From positions 62,001 to 126,000 of the forward strand of contig JAOAIT010000017.1 in NCBI GenBank assembly GCA_026414565.1: a DNA stretch of 64,000 bases. Reading direction: 5' to 3'. Origin of the DNA: Verrucomicrobiia bacterium (GTDB taxonomy: Bacteria; Verrucomicrobiota; Verrucomicrobiia; Limisphaerales; Fontisphaeraceae). Below the pieces are notes generated by a model. That model had not been told where the DNA came from. It saw nothing but the letters and a program-made list of their open reading frames with translations, and made no database searches. The translations under genes and the position numbers were made by a program. Position 1 is the first letter of the stretch. Each line of letters opens with the position of its first letter. Of the stretch, positions 15,511 to 26,200 are shown one piece after another.

Positions 15511-18156
15511 ATGAAAGCAATGCGGAGTGGTGGACTTGTGTCGGTTTACCTCCTGGCCAGCCTCGCTTTGACCTCCCACGCGCAAACGCCTCCGTTACCT
15601 GTTCCTGGGACCCCTGGAGATCCTACCATCCAGACAGCGCCTGACGGCAAATCGATGACCGTGACGCCGGGTACGGTGCGCTCGATTTACAATTGGGATT
15701 CATTCAGTATTGGCGCTGACTATTCGGTGCTCTTCAAGGTCTTGCAGCAAGATGCGGCCGTCCTCAATCGCGTCAGCGGGGCGCAGGTTTCGTTGATCAA
15801 TGGGGCGTTGAAATCGGTACTGGCCGCTGACGGGGCAACCGTGGCCGGTCATATCTATCTGATTAATCGCAATGGCATTGTGGTTGGGCCGGGAGGCGCG
15901 ATCAACGCGGGTGCCTTTTATGGATCAACGCTTAACGTTGCGGATGCTGATTTCCAGGCCGGGAGTTCCACGCTGATCTTCGGGCAGGCTCCCACCCCAG
16001 AAAACGATAAGGGAATAAAAGTGCAGGGCTCCATCATGGCCGACGAAGTGGTGCTTTTCTCCCACCGGGTGGAAAACAGCGGTAACATCACCGCGAAAAA
16101 TGGTGCGCGTCTGGCGACGGGCAGCCGGATCGAGTTGCGGGCCGCCGATTCCGAGCGCATCAGTGTGGTCACGGGCGTGGATGAAACTTCCGCGAAAACT
16201 GGAGTGGATAATCAAGGACAGATCAATGCCGCCATTGCCGAACTTAAAGCCGCAGGGGGAAACGTCCTGGGCTTGGCAATTAATAACGGAGGTGCGATCC
16301 GGGCCACGAAACTGGTTAACGAAGGCGGCGAGATTTATTTGCGTGCTACAGATGGAAAGGTGGTCAATTCAGGAGGTTTGAATGCCGCCGGCAGCGGAGC
16401 GGACGGTCAGGGCGGTAAAGTGGTGGTCTCTGCCAAAGAGGTTGAACTGTCGGGAAGCTCTGTGGTGGTGGACGTCTCAGGCCAAGCCAAGGCCGGTACT
16501 GCCACGTTTGACGCTTCAAGTGGCATTCTGGTGAGTCCGCTTGTCAACCCGACTTTCAAAGGGGGCGAACTGACTTTGAAAGCTCCAACTATCAATCTTA
16601 AGAACAGCATCAGTCTCGATGGCAAGTTAACCTTGGACGGAGCAGTCAATCTGGGTGCCGACACGACGTTGAGGGGGGCTTCGGTGGCATTGAGCTCGAC
16701 GGTGGACGGGGGCTATGCGCTGACGGTGGACGGGGCGGCGACGCTGGGGGGCGCGGTGGGGGGTGTGACGAAGCTGACGTCGCTGACGTTGGAGAAGGGG
16801 GCGACGTTGAACGGGGGAGCGGTGAGCACGACGGGGGATCAGACCTACAAGGGGGCGGTGAGCCTGGGGGCGGACACGACGTTGAGGGGGGCAAACCTGG
16901 CGTTCAATTCGACGGTGGCGGGGAACAATTACAATCTGACGTTGGGATTTAGCGGGGGACAGGTGATTAACGGGAATGTTTTGAACGGGGGGACATACAG
17001 CAATTTGCGGAATCTGACGACGGAGAACCAGGGGGTTGCCCGGGTGCAGGGCCAGGTGAGCGTTGCGGGGAGTTTGACATTAAACAATCCGGTGACGCTG
17101 GAAGGGGACACGACGTTGAGCGGGGTGAACCTGGCGTTGAACTCGACGGTGGCGGGGAACAATAACGATTTGACGCTGGCGGGGAGCGGGACGACGACGT
17201 TGGGGGGGAACGTGAGCGGGGTGAAGGTGCTGACGAGCGATGCGGCGGGGACGCTGCGGGTGAACGGGACGGTGGGGGCGAACCGGGTGGTGGCCAATGA
17301 TGGGACGATCCAGTTGCATGGGGGGTTGGTGACGACGGCGGCGGGCAACGGGCAGGACGGCAGCCAGACGTACGCGGGGGCGGTGAGCTTGGGGGCGGAC
17401 ACGACGTTGAGGGGGGCTTCGGTGGCATTGAACTCGACGGTGGACGGGGGCTATGCGCTGACGGTGGACGGGGCGGCGACGCTGGGGGGCGCGGTGGGGG
17501 GGGTGACGAAGCTGACGTCGCTGGCGGTGGGGAAGGGGGCGACGTTGAACGGGGGAGCGGTGAGCACGACGGGGGATCAGACCTACAAGGGGGTGGTGAG
17601 GTTGGGGAAGGACACTATGTTGGTGGCGAATGGGGGAAATTTACATCTTAATAAAGTGGATGGCGAACAGCATACTTTAATTCTAAAAGCATATTATAAG
17701 AATGTGAATGGAGGAATGATATCTCAAAATGAACCTATGACTGTCAATAATTTGGTGGTGTTCAGTGACAATTATCTTGTCGAATATTCTATACGCTTGA
17801 ACTTGGAGAATAATATCATAAATGCTGCTCAAAACTTTGCTGCTGGAATGTTTCAGGGTCATTACCTCATCTTATCTGGGACAAAAGTATACGATTACAA
17901 TATAAAAGCATTTACGGGTGGCAAAGTGGTGGAGAACATCGCAATGTTTGGGGCACCCAGACTGGTACTTCCAATCAAACCGCCCTTGTTGGCCATTGAT
18001 TCCGATCCCAATGTTCAACCACCGCCTGGCATTACCACGCGTAGTTCATGGGTGTTGGCCCAGGAACAATTGGCGGCGGAGCAGCCGAGGCCTGAGAAAA
18101 GCCGTGAAAAGAAAACCGTCAAGGAGCCGCGCAGGCAGACCAATAAGAAGCCTTAA
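15511..18156 (+). CDS. Two-partner secretion exoprotein (TpsA, filamentous-haemagglutinin-like)
   Basis: 881 residues. A signal peptide (VSVYLLASLALTSHA) is followed by a haemagglutinin-activity TPS domain (about residues 35-250) with the family hallmarks NWDSFSIGADYSV, AAVLNRV and INRNGIVVGPGG (NxNGI motif at 119-123). It should be secreted through the outer membrane by the TpsB encoded next. From about residue 375 to 700 the protein is made of repeats around SLGADTTLRGASVALNSTV and LTVDGAATLGGAVGGV, expected to form a beta-helix shaft. The DNA of that part is extremely G-rich and has a near-identical 196-base duplication. The last 180 residues are encoded by AT-richer DNA and end in a Lys/Arg-rich tail. 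No toxin domain is recognised. Confidence 0.88.
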   Translation: MKAMRSGGLVSVYLLASLALTSHAQTPPLPVPGTPGDPTIQTAPDGKSMTVTPGTVRSIYNWDSFSIGADYSVLFKVLQQDAAVLNRVSGAQVSLINGALKSVLAADGATVAGHIYLINRNGIVVGPGGAINAGAFYGSTLNVADADFQAGSSTLIFGQAPTPENDKGIKVQGSIMADEVVLFSHRVENSGNITAKNGARLATGSRIELRAADSERISVVTGVDETSAKTGVDNQGQINAAIAELKAAGGNVLGLAINNGGAIRATKLVNEGGEIYLRATDGKVVNSGGLNAAGSGADGQGGKVVVSAKEVELSGSSVVVDVSGQAKAGTATFDASSGILVSPLVNPTFKGGELTLKAPTINLKNSISLDGKLTLDGAVNLGADTTLRGASVALSSTVDGGYALTVDGAATLGGAVGGVTKLTSLTLEKGATLNGGAVSTTGDQTYKGAVSLGADTTLRGANLAFNSTVAGNNYNLTLGFSGGQVINGNVLNGGTYSNLRNLTTENQGVARVQGQVSVAGSLTLNNPVTLEGDTTLSGVNLALNSTVAGNNNDLTLAGSGTTTLGGNVSGVKVLTSDAAGTLRVNGTVGANRVVANDGTIQLHGGLVTTAAGNGQDGSQTYAGAVSLGADTTLRGASVALNSTVDGGYALTVDGAATLGGAVGGVTKLTSLAVGKGATLNGGAVSTTGDQTYKGVVRLGKDTMLVANGGNLHLNKVDGEQHTLILKAYYKNVNGGMISQNEPMTVNNLVVFSDNYLVEYSIRLNLENNIINAAQNFAAGMFQGHYLILSGTKVYDYNIKAFTGGKVVENIAMFGAPRLVLPIKPPLLAIDSDPNVQPPPGITTRSSWVLAQEQLAAEQPRPEKSREKKTVKEPRRQTNKKP
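16660..16855 (+). repeat. 196-base intragenic direct repeat, copy 1
   Basis: Starts GACACGACGTTGAGGGGGGC and ends ACCTACAAGGGGG. It matches 17398-17593 base for base except for a few substitutions, with no length difference. It encodes one shaft unit of the TpsA protein. Confidence 0.9.
17398..17593 (+). repeat. 196-base intragenic direct repeat, copy 2
   Basis: Second copy of the 16660-16855 unit. Shorter related units (GGACACGACGTTGAG... followed by GGCGTTGAACTCGACGGTGG) occur at about 16876 and 17107. Both long copies contain G-runs separated by short spacers (for example 16745-16763 and 17483-17500) that could form G-quadruplexes. Confidence 0.9.
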
Positions 18157-18235
18157 ACCGGGCCGCTAAAGTAAAAGATGGCATAACTTGGCAGAACCGA
18201 TGGAAAATAATTAAACAGGAAAGGGACCAACAGCC

Positions 18236-19954
18236 ATGCGGAAAATGATGATCCACATTGCGGCTTTGTTAATGGCCGGCGTCATGATGGCCTGTGGGCA
18301 GACCACCCAGGAACCGTCCATCGTGGCAAGTCTTCGCGGTCTGGTGATTGTTCCGGATCCGCAAATGATCAATCGGTTGGGGGTCAGTAATGTCACCGGA
18401 CTTCAGATTCGTGGGCCGGCCTTTTTGGATAACAATGAATTCCGATCTTTGATAACCCCGTACTTGAACAAAGAGCTTTCCGAAACCAGCCTGAGGGAGC
18501 TGCAGGTCAAAGTGATTAAATACTGTGCCAGCAAGGGTTACCGGGTGGTGGATGTGTATTATCCGGATGATCAACGCATCGTTAATGGCACGGTGCAAAT
18601 GGCCGTGGTGCTAGGCAAGGTGGGCAAGGTTACGGTCAAGAACGAGGGCAAGAAATGGTATAGTGACCAGTTCATTTTGCGGCGGCTGGGTCTACGGGAG
18701 GGGGAAAATTTGAGTTATCCACAACTAGTGGAGCGCCTCGAGCGCCTAAGCCAGCAGCCGGATTTTAGGGATGTGACGCTGAAACTCAGTGCGGCCTCGG
18801 ATTTTCTGGAAGTGACGAACAAACTCACCCAGGGGAATCTGGGTTACGCCGATGTGCAGGTGGAGGTGCGTGATCGTTTTCCCCTGCGACCTTATTTAGG
18901 GTATGACAATTATGGAACCAAAGCTTTGGGAAAGGACCGGCTGAATGCGGGGATCACTTGGGCTTACCCCTTCTTGCTGGATCACAGCTTGGACTATCGT
19001 TACACCACTGATGTTGAGCTTGATCTTTTTGAATCACATGTCTTGACGTACTTGGTTTCCCTGCCTTGGGGGCACAGGCTTAGTTTGCTGGGATGTTATG
19101 CCTCGTTTGAACCGGATTGGGCGGCGTTGGGAAGTCCAGCGATTTATTCGAAAGGCAGCTATTACCAGCTTTCTGCCCGATATAATGCATCCATGCCCAA
19201 GTTGGGTAATTATCGCCACGAGTTAAGTGTTGGGTTCGATTTTCGCAGGTTGGACAGTTCGCTGCTCTTCTCCAGCGCCCCCTTGCCTTCGACGCCAATA
19301 GGTGTGGGTCAGTTTGCTTTTGGCTATCGAGGTGTACTGCCTGATTCGCTGGGCCAGACCACCCTGGGCGTTGAAGCGTGGTACAGTCCGGGGGGATTGG
19401 TTCATCGCAACACGGATGGGGATTATGATGCTGCTCGGGGGGGGAGCTCTGCGGATTATGTCTATGGGCAACTGGAAGCGGAGCGGGTATTCAAACTACC
19501 GGCCGGTTTTTCGCTGGCGGCGCATGGGGTTTACCAGTACACGCCGCAACGGTTGACCTATAGCGAAATGTTCGGTGTAGGCGGTTACGCCACCGTGCGC
19601 GGTTATGACGAGCGTTATGCGATTGGTGATACGGGTTATTTCATCCGAACGGAGTTGCGCTCACCAGTTTTTCGGCGGTCAAGCCCATTGGGCAAAAACA
19701 GAGTGGACGGGTTGCAGGTCTATGCCTTTTTTGACCATGGTGAGACATCCATCAATAAGCCTCAAGTGACGGATCAAGATCCGCATGTGACCATGCAATC
19801 TGTGGGTGGGGGCTTGCGCATGAATTTACATCGCAATTTTGAACTTCGATTTGAGGCCGGTTACCAGTTGAAAATTGATGATGAAATACGAAGGCGTGTG
19901 GAGATTTCTGACCAAGATTACGGCTTTCATTTAACCGCTCGACTCCTGTTTTGA
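18236..19954 (+). CDS. ShlB/FhaC/HecB-family outer-membrane transporter (TpsB)
   Basis: 572 residues, the normal TpsB length. A signal peptide precedes two POTRA-type domains (about 50-130 and 130-205, with LRELQVKVIKYCASKGY and LVERLERLSQQPDF). The 16-stranded barrel contains the conserved VRGY motif (about 454-457) on loop 6 and ends in Phe, as needed for assembly by BAM. It should secrete the TpsA protein encoded 79 bases upstream. The leader ends MMACGQ, which looks slightly like a lipobox, but a lipid anchor would be unusual for this family. The stop overlaps a possible TTG start of the next gene, linking this pair to the T6SS genes. Confidence 0.93.
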   Translation: MRKMMIHIAALLMAGVMMACGQTTQEPSIVASLRGLVIVPDPQMINRLGVSNVTGLQIRGPAFLDNNEFRSLITPYLNKELSETSLRELQVKVIKYCASKGYRVVDVYYPDDQRIVNGTVQMAVVLGKVGKVTVKNEGKKWYSDQFILRRLGLREGENLSYPQLVERLERLSQQPDFRDVTLKLSAASDFLEVTNKLTQGNLGYADVQVEVRDRFPLRPYLGYDNYGTKALGKDRLNAGITWAYPFLLDHSLDYRYTTDVELDLFESHVLTYLVSLPWGHRLSLLGCYASFEPDWAALGSPAIYSKGSYYQLSARYNASMPKLGNYRHELSVGFDFRRLDSSLLFSSAPLPSTPIGVGQFAFGYRGVLPDSLGQTTLGVEAWYSPGGLVHRNTDGDYDAARGGSSADYVYGQLEAERVFKLPAGFSLAAHGVYQYTPQRLTYSEMFGVGGYATVRGYDERYAIGDTGYFIRTELRSPVFRRSSPLGKNRVDGLQVYAFFDHGETSINKPQVTDQDPHVTMQSVGGGLRMNLHRNFELRFEAGYQLKIDDEIRRRVEISDQDYGFHLTARLLF

Positions 19955-21099
19955 TCACCTACACAAAAGAAACATCATGGGCAGCTGCCATGAGCCTTTA
20001 TCTCAGGCAAGTGTTCCCACAATGGGTCGGCTTGCCGGAAGGAGAGCGACAACAGGCGGTACAGGAACTTATTTTAAGCTCACTTGAGGGATTATCAGCG
20101 GACGCCAGGCGTCCCTACCTGTTAGCTTTGTTGGAGGAGTTTCCCGTCTGGTCTGAGACAGATTTTGAGCCGCGGCAGCCTGCGGCAACAACTTTTACTT
20201 CCCATGCTTCTGCCGGCGTGGAAGCTGTTGTTGAGATGATGGAAAGGGGCCAGATGAGCTCATCCAATTGTCAGCGAATCGCCGCTGTACTGGAGAAACT
20301 GGGGATGGGCAACCGTGTTCGAACTGATCCCAGCTCCGTGGTGGATGAAGCCTTGCTACTGTTGCAAGAAAAACGAGTCGAGGCAGCCAAATGCCGCCAG
20401 ATGGCCGCCGAACTGGAGAAGCAGGGATTGCTCAGCCGGGTGCCTCAGGACCCTGAATCCTTGGTTAATCAGCTTGTAACGTGGAAGAATCAAGGTCTGA
20501 TCGATGCTAACCGAAGAAAAAAACTTTGTCAGCAATTGGAGGCAGCCGGTTTCTTGGACCGTCCTGCTACCCCATCTACAGGGATACCAACGGCATATCG
20601 TTTAAGTGTTTCCTTTGCCATCTGGTTGGACATCTATTTGCGGGAGCTGTGGAAGCAATATGTGAATCATTTGCCCATGCCAGGGGTGGAAGGTCTGGCT
20701 GAGGCCCTTAAGGGGGTTGAAGAGGGGGATTCTGGCAGCGATTGTCGAGATTCATTCAAACGCTGCATGCTTATTTTGCTTTCAATGCTGCACTATGGGG
20801 CAAGCGATGACCTCCTGCCGGATAAATGCTTGGTCAAGAAGTTGGCCGCAAAATTGCGTCCAGAGGTTATTGAAGAGGCGGCGGGACGGAGCATGTTTCA
20901 ACAGGCGGCTGCCAATTGGAGCAAGTACACGGAAATTTACGAGGAGGAGCTGGGTAACCTTGGCGCAACACACAACATGTTCAAAGTCTGTGTTTCCGAA
21001 TACCTCCAAAGACAAGGCAACTCGCCCCAAGTGCAGGCGAGAATAGCCGAGTTGGTCAATCATTGGTTGACCAAGATTAACTCAACCTCGCAAGCATAA
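19951..21099 (+). CDS. T6SS-associated helical-repeat protein, possibly TagH C-domain-like
   Basis: 382 residues from TTG at 19951 (overlapping the tpsB stop) or 369 from ATG at 19990; neither has a good ribosome site. Residues about 84-206 are three tandem helical repeats of about 40 residues, each with the core (Q/K)C(R/Q)xxAAxLEKxG(L/M)xxRV. The C-terminal part (WSKYTEIYEEELGNL, then a short helical end) resembles the helical C-terminal domain of T6SS FHA proteins (TagH), but no FHA domain is present. It lies four bases before tssK, so a T6SS role is likely. I do not recognise the whole protein. Confidence 0.6.
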   Translation: MITYTKETSWAAAMSLYLRQVFPQWVGLPEGERQQAVQELILSSLEGLSADARRPYLLALLEEFPVWSETDFEPRQPAATTFTSHASAGVEAVVEMMERGQMSSSNCQRIAAVLEKLGMGNRVRTDPSSVVDEALLLLQEKRVEAAKCRQMAAELEKQGLLSRVPQDPESLVNQLVTWKNQGLIDANRRKKLCQQLEAAGFLDRPATPSTGIPTAYRLSVSFAIWLDIYLRELWKQYVNHLPMPGVEGLAEALKGVEEGDSGSDCRDSFKRCMLILLSMLHYGASDDLLPDKCLVKKLAAKLRPEVIEEAAGRSMFQQAAANWSKYTEIYEEELGNLGATHNMFKVCVSEYLQRQGNSPQVQARIAELVNHWLTKINSTSQA

Positions 21100-21103
21100 C
21101 CCC

Positions 21104-22516
21104 ATGCGACAGATCATTCACTGGCGGGAGGGTTTGTTTTTGCAACAGCACCACTTGCAGATTCAACAGCGTATGGTGGTGGAGGGGATGAATGATTTAA
21201 GGCTGAGGGGCCACTTGCATCCCTATGGTGTCATTGAAGCTTCAATTTCTTATGATCATTTACGAGACCGAAAACTGCGAATGGAGCGACTGAAGGCTAT
21301 TTTGCGCAGCGGCCTGGAGGTACATTACCCGGGCAACTTGGAGATGGATCCGGCGGAGCGCGATATCGCCGCTGAGTTTGCAAGGAGTGAGCAAGGTTTA
21401 CTGGTTTACCTCGGTGTGCCCCACTGGCATGCAGACGCACAGAACACCGTGGGCGAAAAGGAGGAAGTGGATTCCCGCAGCAGCATAAGGTACAAGGTTC
21501 GCAGTGACACATTTGCTGATGAAAACGATGGGAAATCCGTTCAGCCCATAGAAATGTTAAAGATTCGCGGGCGCTTGTTTATCGAAGGGGAGAACATGGA
21601 TAATTGGGAGGTGCTTCCCCTTTGCCGCATCGCGCGAGACCCCATCCAAGGTTGGCCAATGGAAGACCTGCATTACGCCCCTCCCTGTGTGCAGATGCGT
21701 GGCTCGATGAACTTGTACCGGCTGGTGGAGGATTTGATGGAGCAAATCTTGGCGACGCGCAAGCACTTATATGAAGTAATTGTGGCTCGGGAGGTGCCGG
21801 CCGCGGAGAAGAGTGAACGTTTGATGCGCTTTCAGACGTTGAACCGGCTTGGTGCCAAGTTTCGTGCTTGGCTCTACGAAGACCGCCGCCTTGGCGGTCA
21901 TTTGCTGGCTTTAATTCATCCTTACGAGTGCTATCTTGAGCTGGCTGAACTGATGGCAGAAATGGCGGTTTTTAATCTTGACCGGGACTGGCTGGAATTC
22001 CTGAAAGTTTCTTACCGCCATGAAGACCCTTACCCGGCTTTTCGGGAGCTCAATGACGCCATCCGAGCCATGCTTCCGTTGAGCCGGGACACGTGCATGG
22101 AGCTGACATTCAGCGACGCCGGAAAAGCCATGGGATTGCGCGTTTTGAGCGTTTCCCTGCATCCAGAACATATCGCTAAGCCGAATGGCTGGTACCTGGC
22201 ATTGGAATCGAACTTGGAGACCACGGCTCTGGCAAATTTTGTTTTGAATCCCGCGCTATTCAAAGTCATGGCCGGAAGTTCCCGAAACAAGCTGGTGGGT
22301 GGAATCCCGTTGGAGACGCAAAGATACACACCGGCATTACCATTTAGAAACGATTTGAGCTACTTTCGACTGGACATCAGTCGGAACCAGGCGGAATGGG
22401 AGCTGGTACGCAAAGAGCGGGAACTTATCCTGCTATACAACCCGACGAAGTTCAACATGGGCGAAACCCGCTTCAAACTAGTGATGACGGTGCCTGTTGG
22501 CAACGAAGGTTTATGA
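21104..22516 (+). CDS. tssK: T6SS baseplate protein TssK
   Basis: 470 residues. The N-terminal shell domain begins with the family signature HWREGLFLQQHHLQIQQ. TssK trimers link the baseplate to the TssL-TssM membrane complex, with the C-terminal head binding TssL. Length and N-terminal motif fit. Its stop shares ATGA with tssL, and it follows the helical-repeat gene by four bases, so it belongs to one long operon. Confidence 0.95.
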   Translation: MRQIIHWREGLFLQQHHLQIQQRMVVEGMNDLRLRGHLHPYGVIEASISYDHLRDRKLRMERLKAILRSGLEVHYPGNLEMDPAERDIAAEFARSEQGLLVYLGVPHWHADAQNTVGEKEEVDSRSSIRYKVRSDTFADENDGKSVQPIEMLKIRGRLFIEGENMDNWEVLPLCRIARDPIQGWPMEDLHYAPPCVQMRGSMNLYRLVEDLMEQILATRKHLYEVIVAREVPAAEKSERLMRFQTLNRLGAKFRAWLYEDRRLGGHLLALIHPYECYLELAELMAEMAVFNLDRDWLEFLKVSYRHEDPYPAFRELNDAIRAMLPLSRDTCMELTFSDAGKAMGLRVLSVSLHPEHIAKPNGWYLALESNLETTALANFVLNPALFKVMAGSSRNKLVGGIPLETQRYTPALPFRNDLSYFRLDISRNQAEWELVRKERELILLYNPTKFNMGETRFKLVMTVPVGNEGL

Positions 22517-23256
22517 TTTTATACCGCCATTGTGAGCCGCTGTTTGCACGGATTGCAGAAGTTTACCGGGCGGTAGCAATCGGCCAGCCGGTTAAGGCTG
22601 ACATCGTCCGGGCCAATCTCGTGGACACCATCCTCGCTTTACGCGGGAAAGCGGATAGAGATTCTGTTTTAGCTCGTCTCTGGAACAAGATTGAAGCCCC
22701 ACTGGTGTGGTTTTCTGACGGGATGATATTAGCCCTGCCGCGAGATTCATCAAACAACTTTATGGGCGAATGGCGCCCCATTGCATTTGAATGGACCTAT
22801 TTGGATCAACCTCCGCAGAACCTCGTGGGTGACGAGGCGTTTATTGAGCGCTTGGACAACTTGCTAAATTCCAATGATCCTGACGCACCGGAATTGATGG
22901 CGGTTTATTATGCCTGTTTGGGGATGGGATATTGTGGGCGATTCCGGGGAATGCCCGACCAAGACCAACAAATCAATCGCCGCCTAACTGGCCTTGAAGG
23001 CCGACTCAAACAAAGCCGGTTTGGCCAATACTGGCTCCACGATGTCGGCAAGAAAATATGCGAGGGACCTCCTTGCGAGGCATATTATTGCGATACTCGA
23101 GCATTGCCTCCGCCGGAGGCAACCCGTTATGCCTTTTATGTGGCCTCTTTTGTTTTCCTCAGTCTGGTTATCTTGGCTTGTTACACCTTGGTATATTACA
23201 AGTCATCCGATGAGATACGGGGTGCCTTGAAATTAATCCTCCAATCGCAGCGGTGA
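22513..23256 (+). CDS. tssL: T6SS inner-membrane protein TssL (DotU/IcmH family)
   Basis: 247 residues from the ATG at 22513 that overlaps the tssK stop; a GAAGG ribosome site precedes it. The cytoplasmic helical domain shows LFARIAEVYRAV, YYACLGMGYCGRF and the charged turn typical of DotU proteins. One C-terminal membrane helix (YAFYVASFVFLSLVILACYTLVYY, about 208-231) anchors it, and nothing follows, so it has no peptidoglycan-binding extension. Anchoring to the wall must therefore be done by another protein. Confidence 0.93.
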   Translation: MILYRHCEPLFARIAEVYRAVAIGQPVKADIVRANLVDTILALRGKADRDSVLARLWNKIEAPLVWFSDGMILALPRDSSNNFMGEWRPIAFEWTYLDQPPQNLVGDEAFIERLDNLLNSNDPDAPELMAVYYACLGMGYCGRFRGMPDQDQQINRRLTGLEGRLKQSRFGQYWLHDVGKKICEGPPCEAYYCDTRALPPPEATRYAFYVASFVFLSLVILACYTLVYYKSSDEIRGALKLILQSQR

Positions 23257-26200
23257 CTTTCAGGATCATGGCAGATAAAACCACAAGCATACCTGAACCG
23301 GCAAGGTGGGCACTTGGTGCCATCGGTGTAACTGTGCCGGTGGGGGCGGCGGCGTGGTGGGGATGGAAGACGGCATTATTGGCGCTTGGTATCGTCTTAT
23401 TACTAGGACTGTTAATTTTTGGAGCATATTGGATTTATTGCCGCGCTCGCCTCCGTCGCAAGGCGAAGATTGATGAGGAATTAATAGGTGTTATTTGGGA
23501 AAAACTCAGGGAGGGGTTAAAAACCATTGGCAAGAAACAGCTCGACTTTCATCGCGGGGGTGAATTGCCATGGTACCTGGTAATTGGAATGCCGGCCTCG
23601 GGCAAGACCATGCTGCTGGCCAACAGCGGCGTTTTGGTAGAGCAGCTTAATCCATGGCGAGAAGAACAGGATGGCTCAAAAGAGCTTGGCTTTAGAGGTG
23701 ATGGCGGTACGAAAGGAATGAATTTCCTTTTTGCCAAATTTGGCAAAAGTAAGTATGCTGTGATATTGGACACAGCCGGAGCGCTGTTGATGGGACACGG
23801 CACGCAAAAGTCCTCCATGGATAGTGAGGGAGGAGCCAAAGGGGGTGCCGATCCTGAGGACTCACTTAAATCGGAAACATGGAGTGATTTTCTCCGGAAA
23901 CTTAAAAAGGCTCACCCTCGTGTGCCGATCAACGGCCTCTTGCTTTTTGTCCCGGTCGATTACCTTGCTTCCTCCTCCTTGGAACAAATTCGAATCAATG
24001 CCGGTCTGATTGGGAAGCGTATCAATGAGTTGCGTGACGAATTGGGAATCCGTTTTCCTCTGTACTTGATTGTATCCAAGTGTGATTTAATGGTGGGATT
24101 CCGGGAGTTTACTCAACGGCTTTATACTGAGTCAAACCACAGTGCCGCACCACCTGAGGATCGGCTGGAGGACCAGATATTCGGTTGGTCGTATCACCCG
24201 GAGAACGAAGATTTGGACAAGCAGGTGGACGAGAATGACGTTGACAAATGGGTGGAAGGAGTAGCGGAAAGGGTTCATACTCGCCTGGTAAGTTGGTTTC
24301 GAAATCCGGCAAACCCTATCAATGGCGTGCGCGGGGCGCATGATTATGATGCGATCTTTGCATTGCCCCAGGCCTTACGAGATCTGGCTCCTAAACTGCG
24401 TGAGTATCTAAATAAATTATTGGAGATGGAGGATATTTCAGAAAAGCCGGTATTCTTTCGTGGATTCTACTTCACCTCAGCATTACGCCAAAATACGGTG
24501 TTTGACGTGGTGCTTGCCCGCAGCCTAAATGTAAGTTTGGACGAATTGCGAATCCGCTATGCCAAGGCCACGGGTGACGTGGACCAAAACGAAGCAGGAA
24601 ACCGTGCCTATTTTATCCAGCATTTGTTCACCCGCAAAATATTTCCGGAACGCTTGCTGGTGACAGATGCTTCAAATATTAAGCGCCTTAAACGTAACCG
24701 CCTGATTGCGGCCATGTCCATTAGCGTTGGAGCGCTACTCCTGCTGCTCGGCATCGCCTGGCATGCCCAAAAACAATTTAAGTATACCTTGGGAACTGAA
24801 CGCGATTATTGGAATGTAGGCGCCAACTGGGCAACAAGCAGTTACTGGCCTCCCATCATAGTACAGTCACCGGGTGGGCAACAATATCGTTATGCTGGGG
24901 CCGATATTATTAAAGAAATTGGAACTTCGTTGGAAGACTACCACGTAAAAATATTCGATATTAGTACGACAAACTTAAAGATTCCTCCAGTATTCAAATT
25001 GGCTCATTGGTTTGTTGATGATTTTTCCGAAGACCGTAGAAATGCACAGCGAATAATATTTGAGCGCAGTCTCGTATTTCCACTAGTGATTGGCGTTCGC
25101 AAAAAGATGGAATCTGATCCCGGGGCCGTTATTGAAATCTCTCCCCATGATTGGACATCCAGCCTCACACGGGCCTTGACCGCTTTGCTCGATTTGGAAA
25201 AATATGGCCAATATTCTGCACACGTCACGAACGGATCTGAATATATTAATGCCTTTAATTATTACTTGGCGATAACCAACCCGGTCAGTAGCAATATAGT
25301 ACGGGTTTGGAATGGGGTTTATGGAGGCAGGCCGCCACGCACGGGCGCGGAGTGGCACTGGCCTCCAAAAGGATTAGCAAAAGGAGCAACTAATCTGGCG
25401 GATTACCCATCCATTAATAATGGGTTGCGGTTATTGCTGAACAATGTGACTAATAATTTAAGTGCAGCAACGACCAATCTTCATCGGTTAAAGACTCTTC
25501 AAAATATGCTTATTGCATATGCCACTAATGAAACTGGATATCTGAGTTCGGTAGGAACGGGGGATTATTCTACAATAAATTTAGCATGGCTATCCTTGAG
25601 CAATTGCTTCTCAAATCTGGATAATAATGAGGCGGCTAAATATTCCGACCAAGCCCTGAATATGGCGTATGAAAGTATAAGTAGTAATGCATTCTTAAAG
25701 ACCAGTGAAGACTTGAATAAGTTGTTGAAGCCAATAAAAGCCGCTGGAGATAGTATGCCCATCGGAAATGAGATCACTCAAAAAGTGGCGCAAGCTCTCC
25801 AGGATATTAAAAGGCGAGCCGAAATAATGGATAAGGAATTTTTGGAGCGCACAACAAATTACGCCTTGGATAGCAATATTCTGACGAACCGGTCATATTA
25901 TCGCAGGTTTGAATTATACAAAGTTGTAATGGGTGCCAGTCAATCTCCGGTTCCGTCAGGTCTTGAATATCGCGATTTGGTAGGCAAGGAATGGCAACCT
26001 TTACTGCAAAAGGCCTCGAATCACGTAAACATCTTGGCGACATATTCTAGCCAATATTCAGGACCTTTAAGCAACAACGTAAACGAACTGGTGGTGTATA
26101 TATCCCGCTATTATAATACCAATTTGTTCAACATGGTGGTGGATGAATACTGCCGGGCAGCTAGACAGTTATTAACCAATAGAAATATTATGACATTAAA

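Noticed and set aside
16640-17640. CRISPR array or mobile repeat
   Set aside because: The repeats are in frame inside the exoprotein gene, differ in length and have no spacers.
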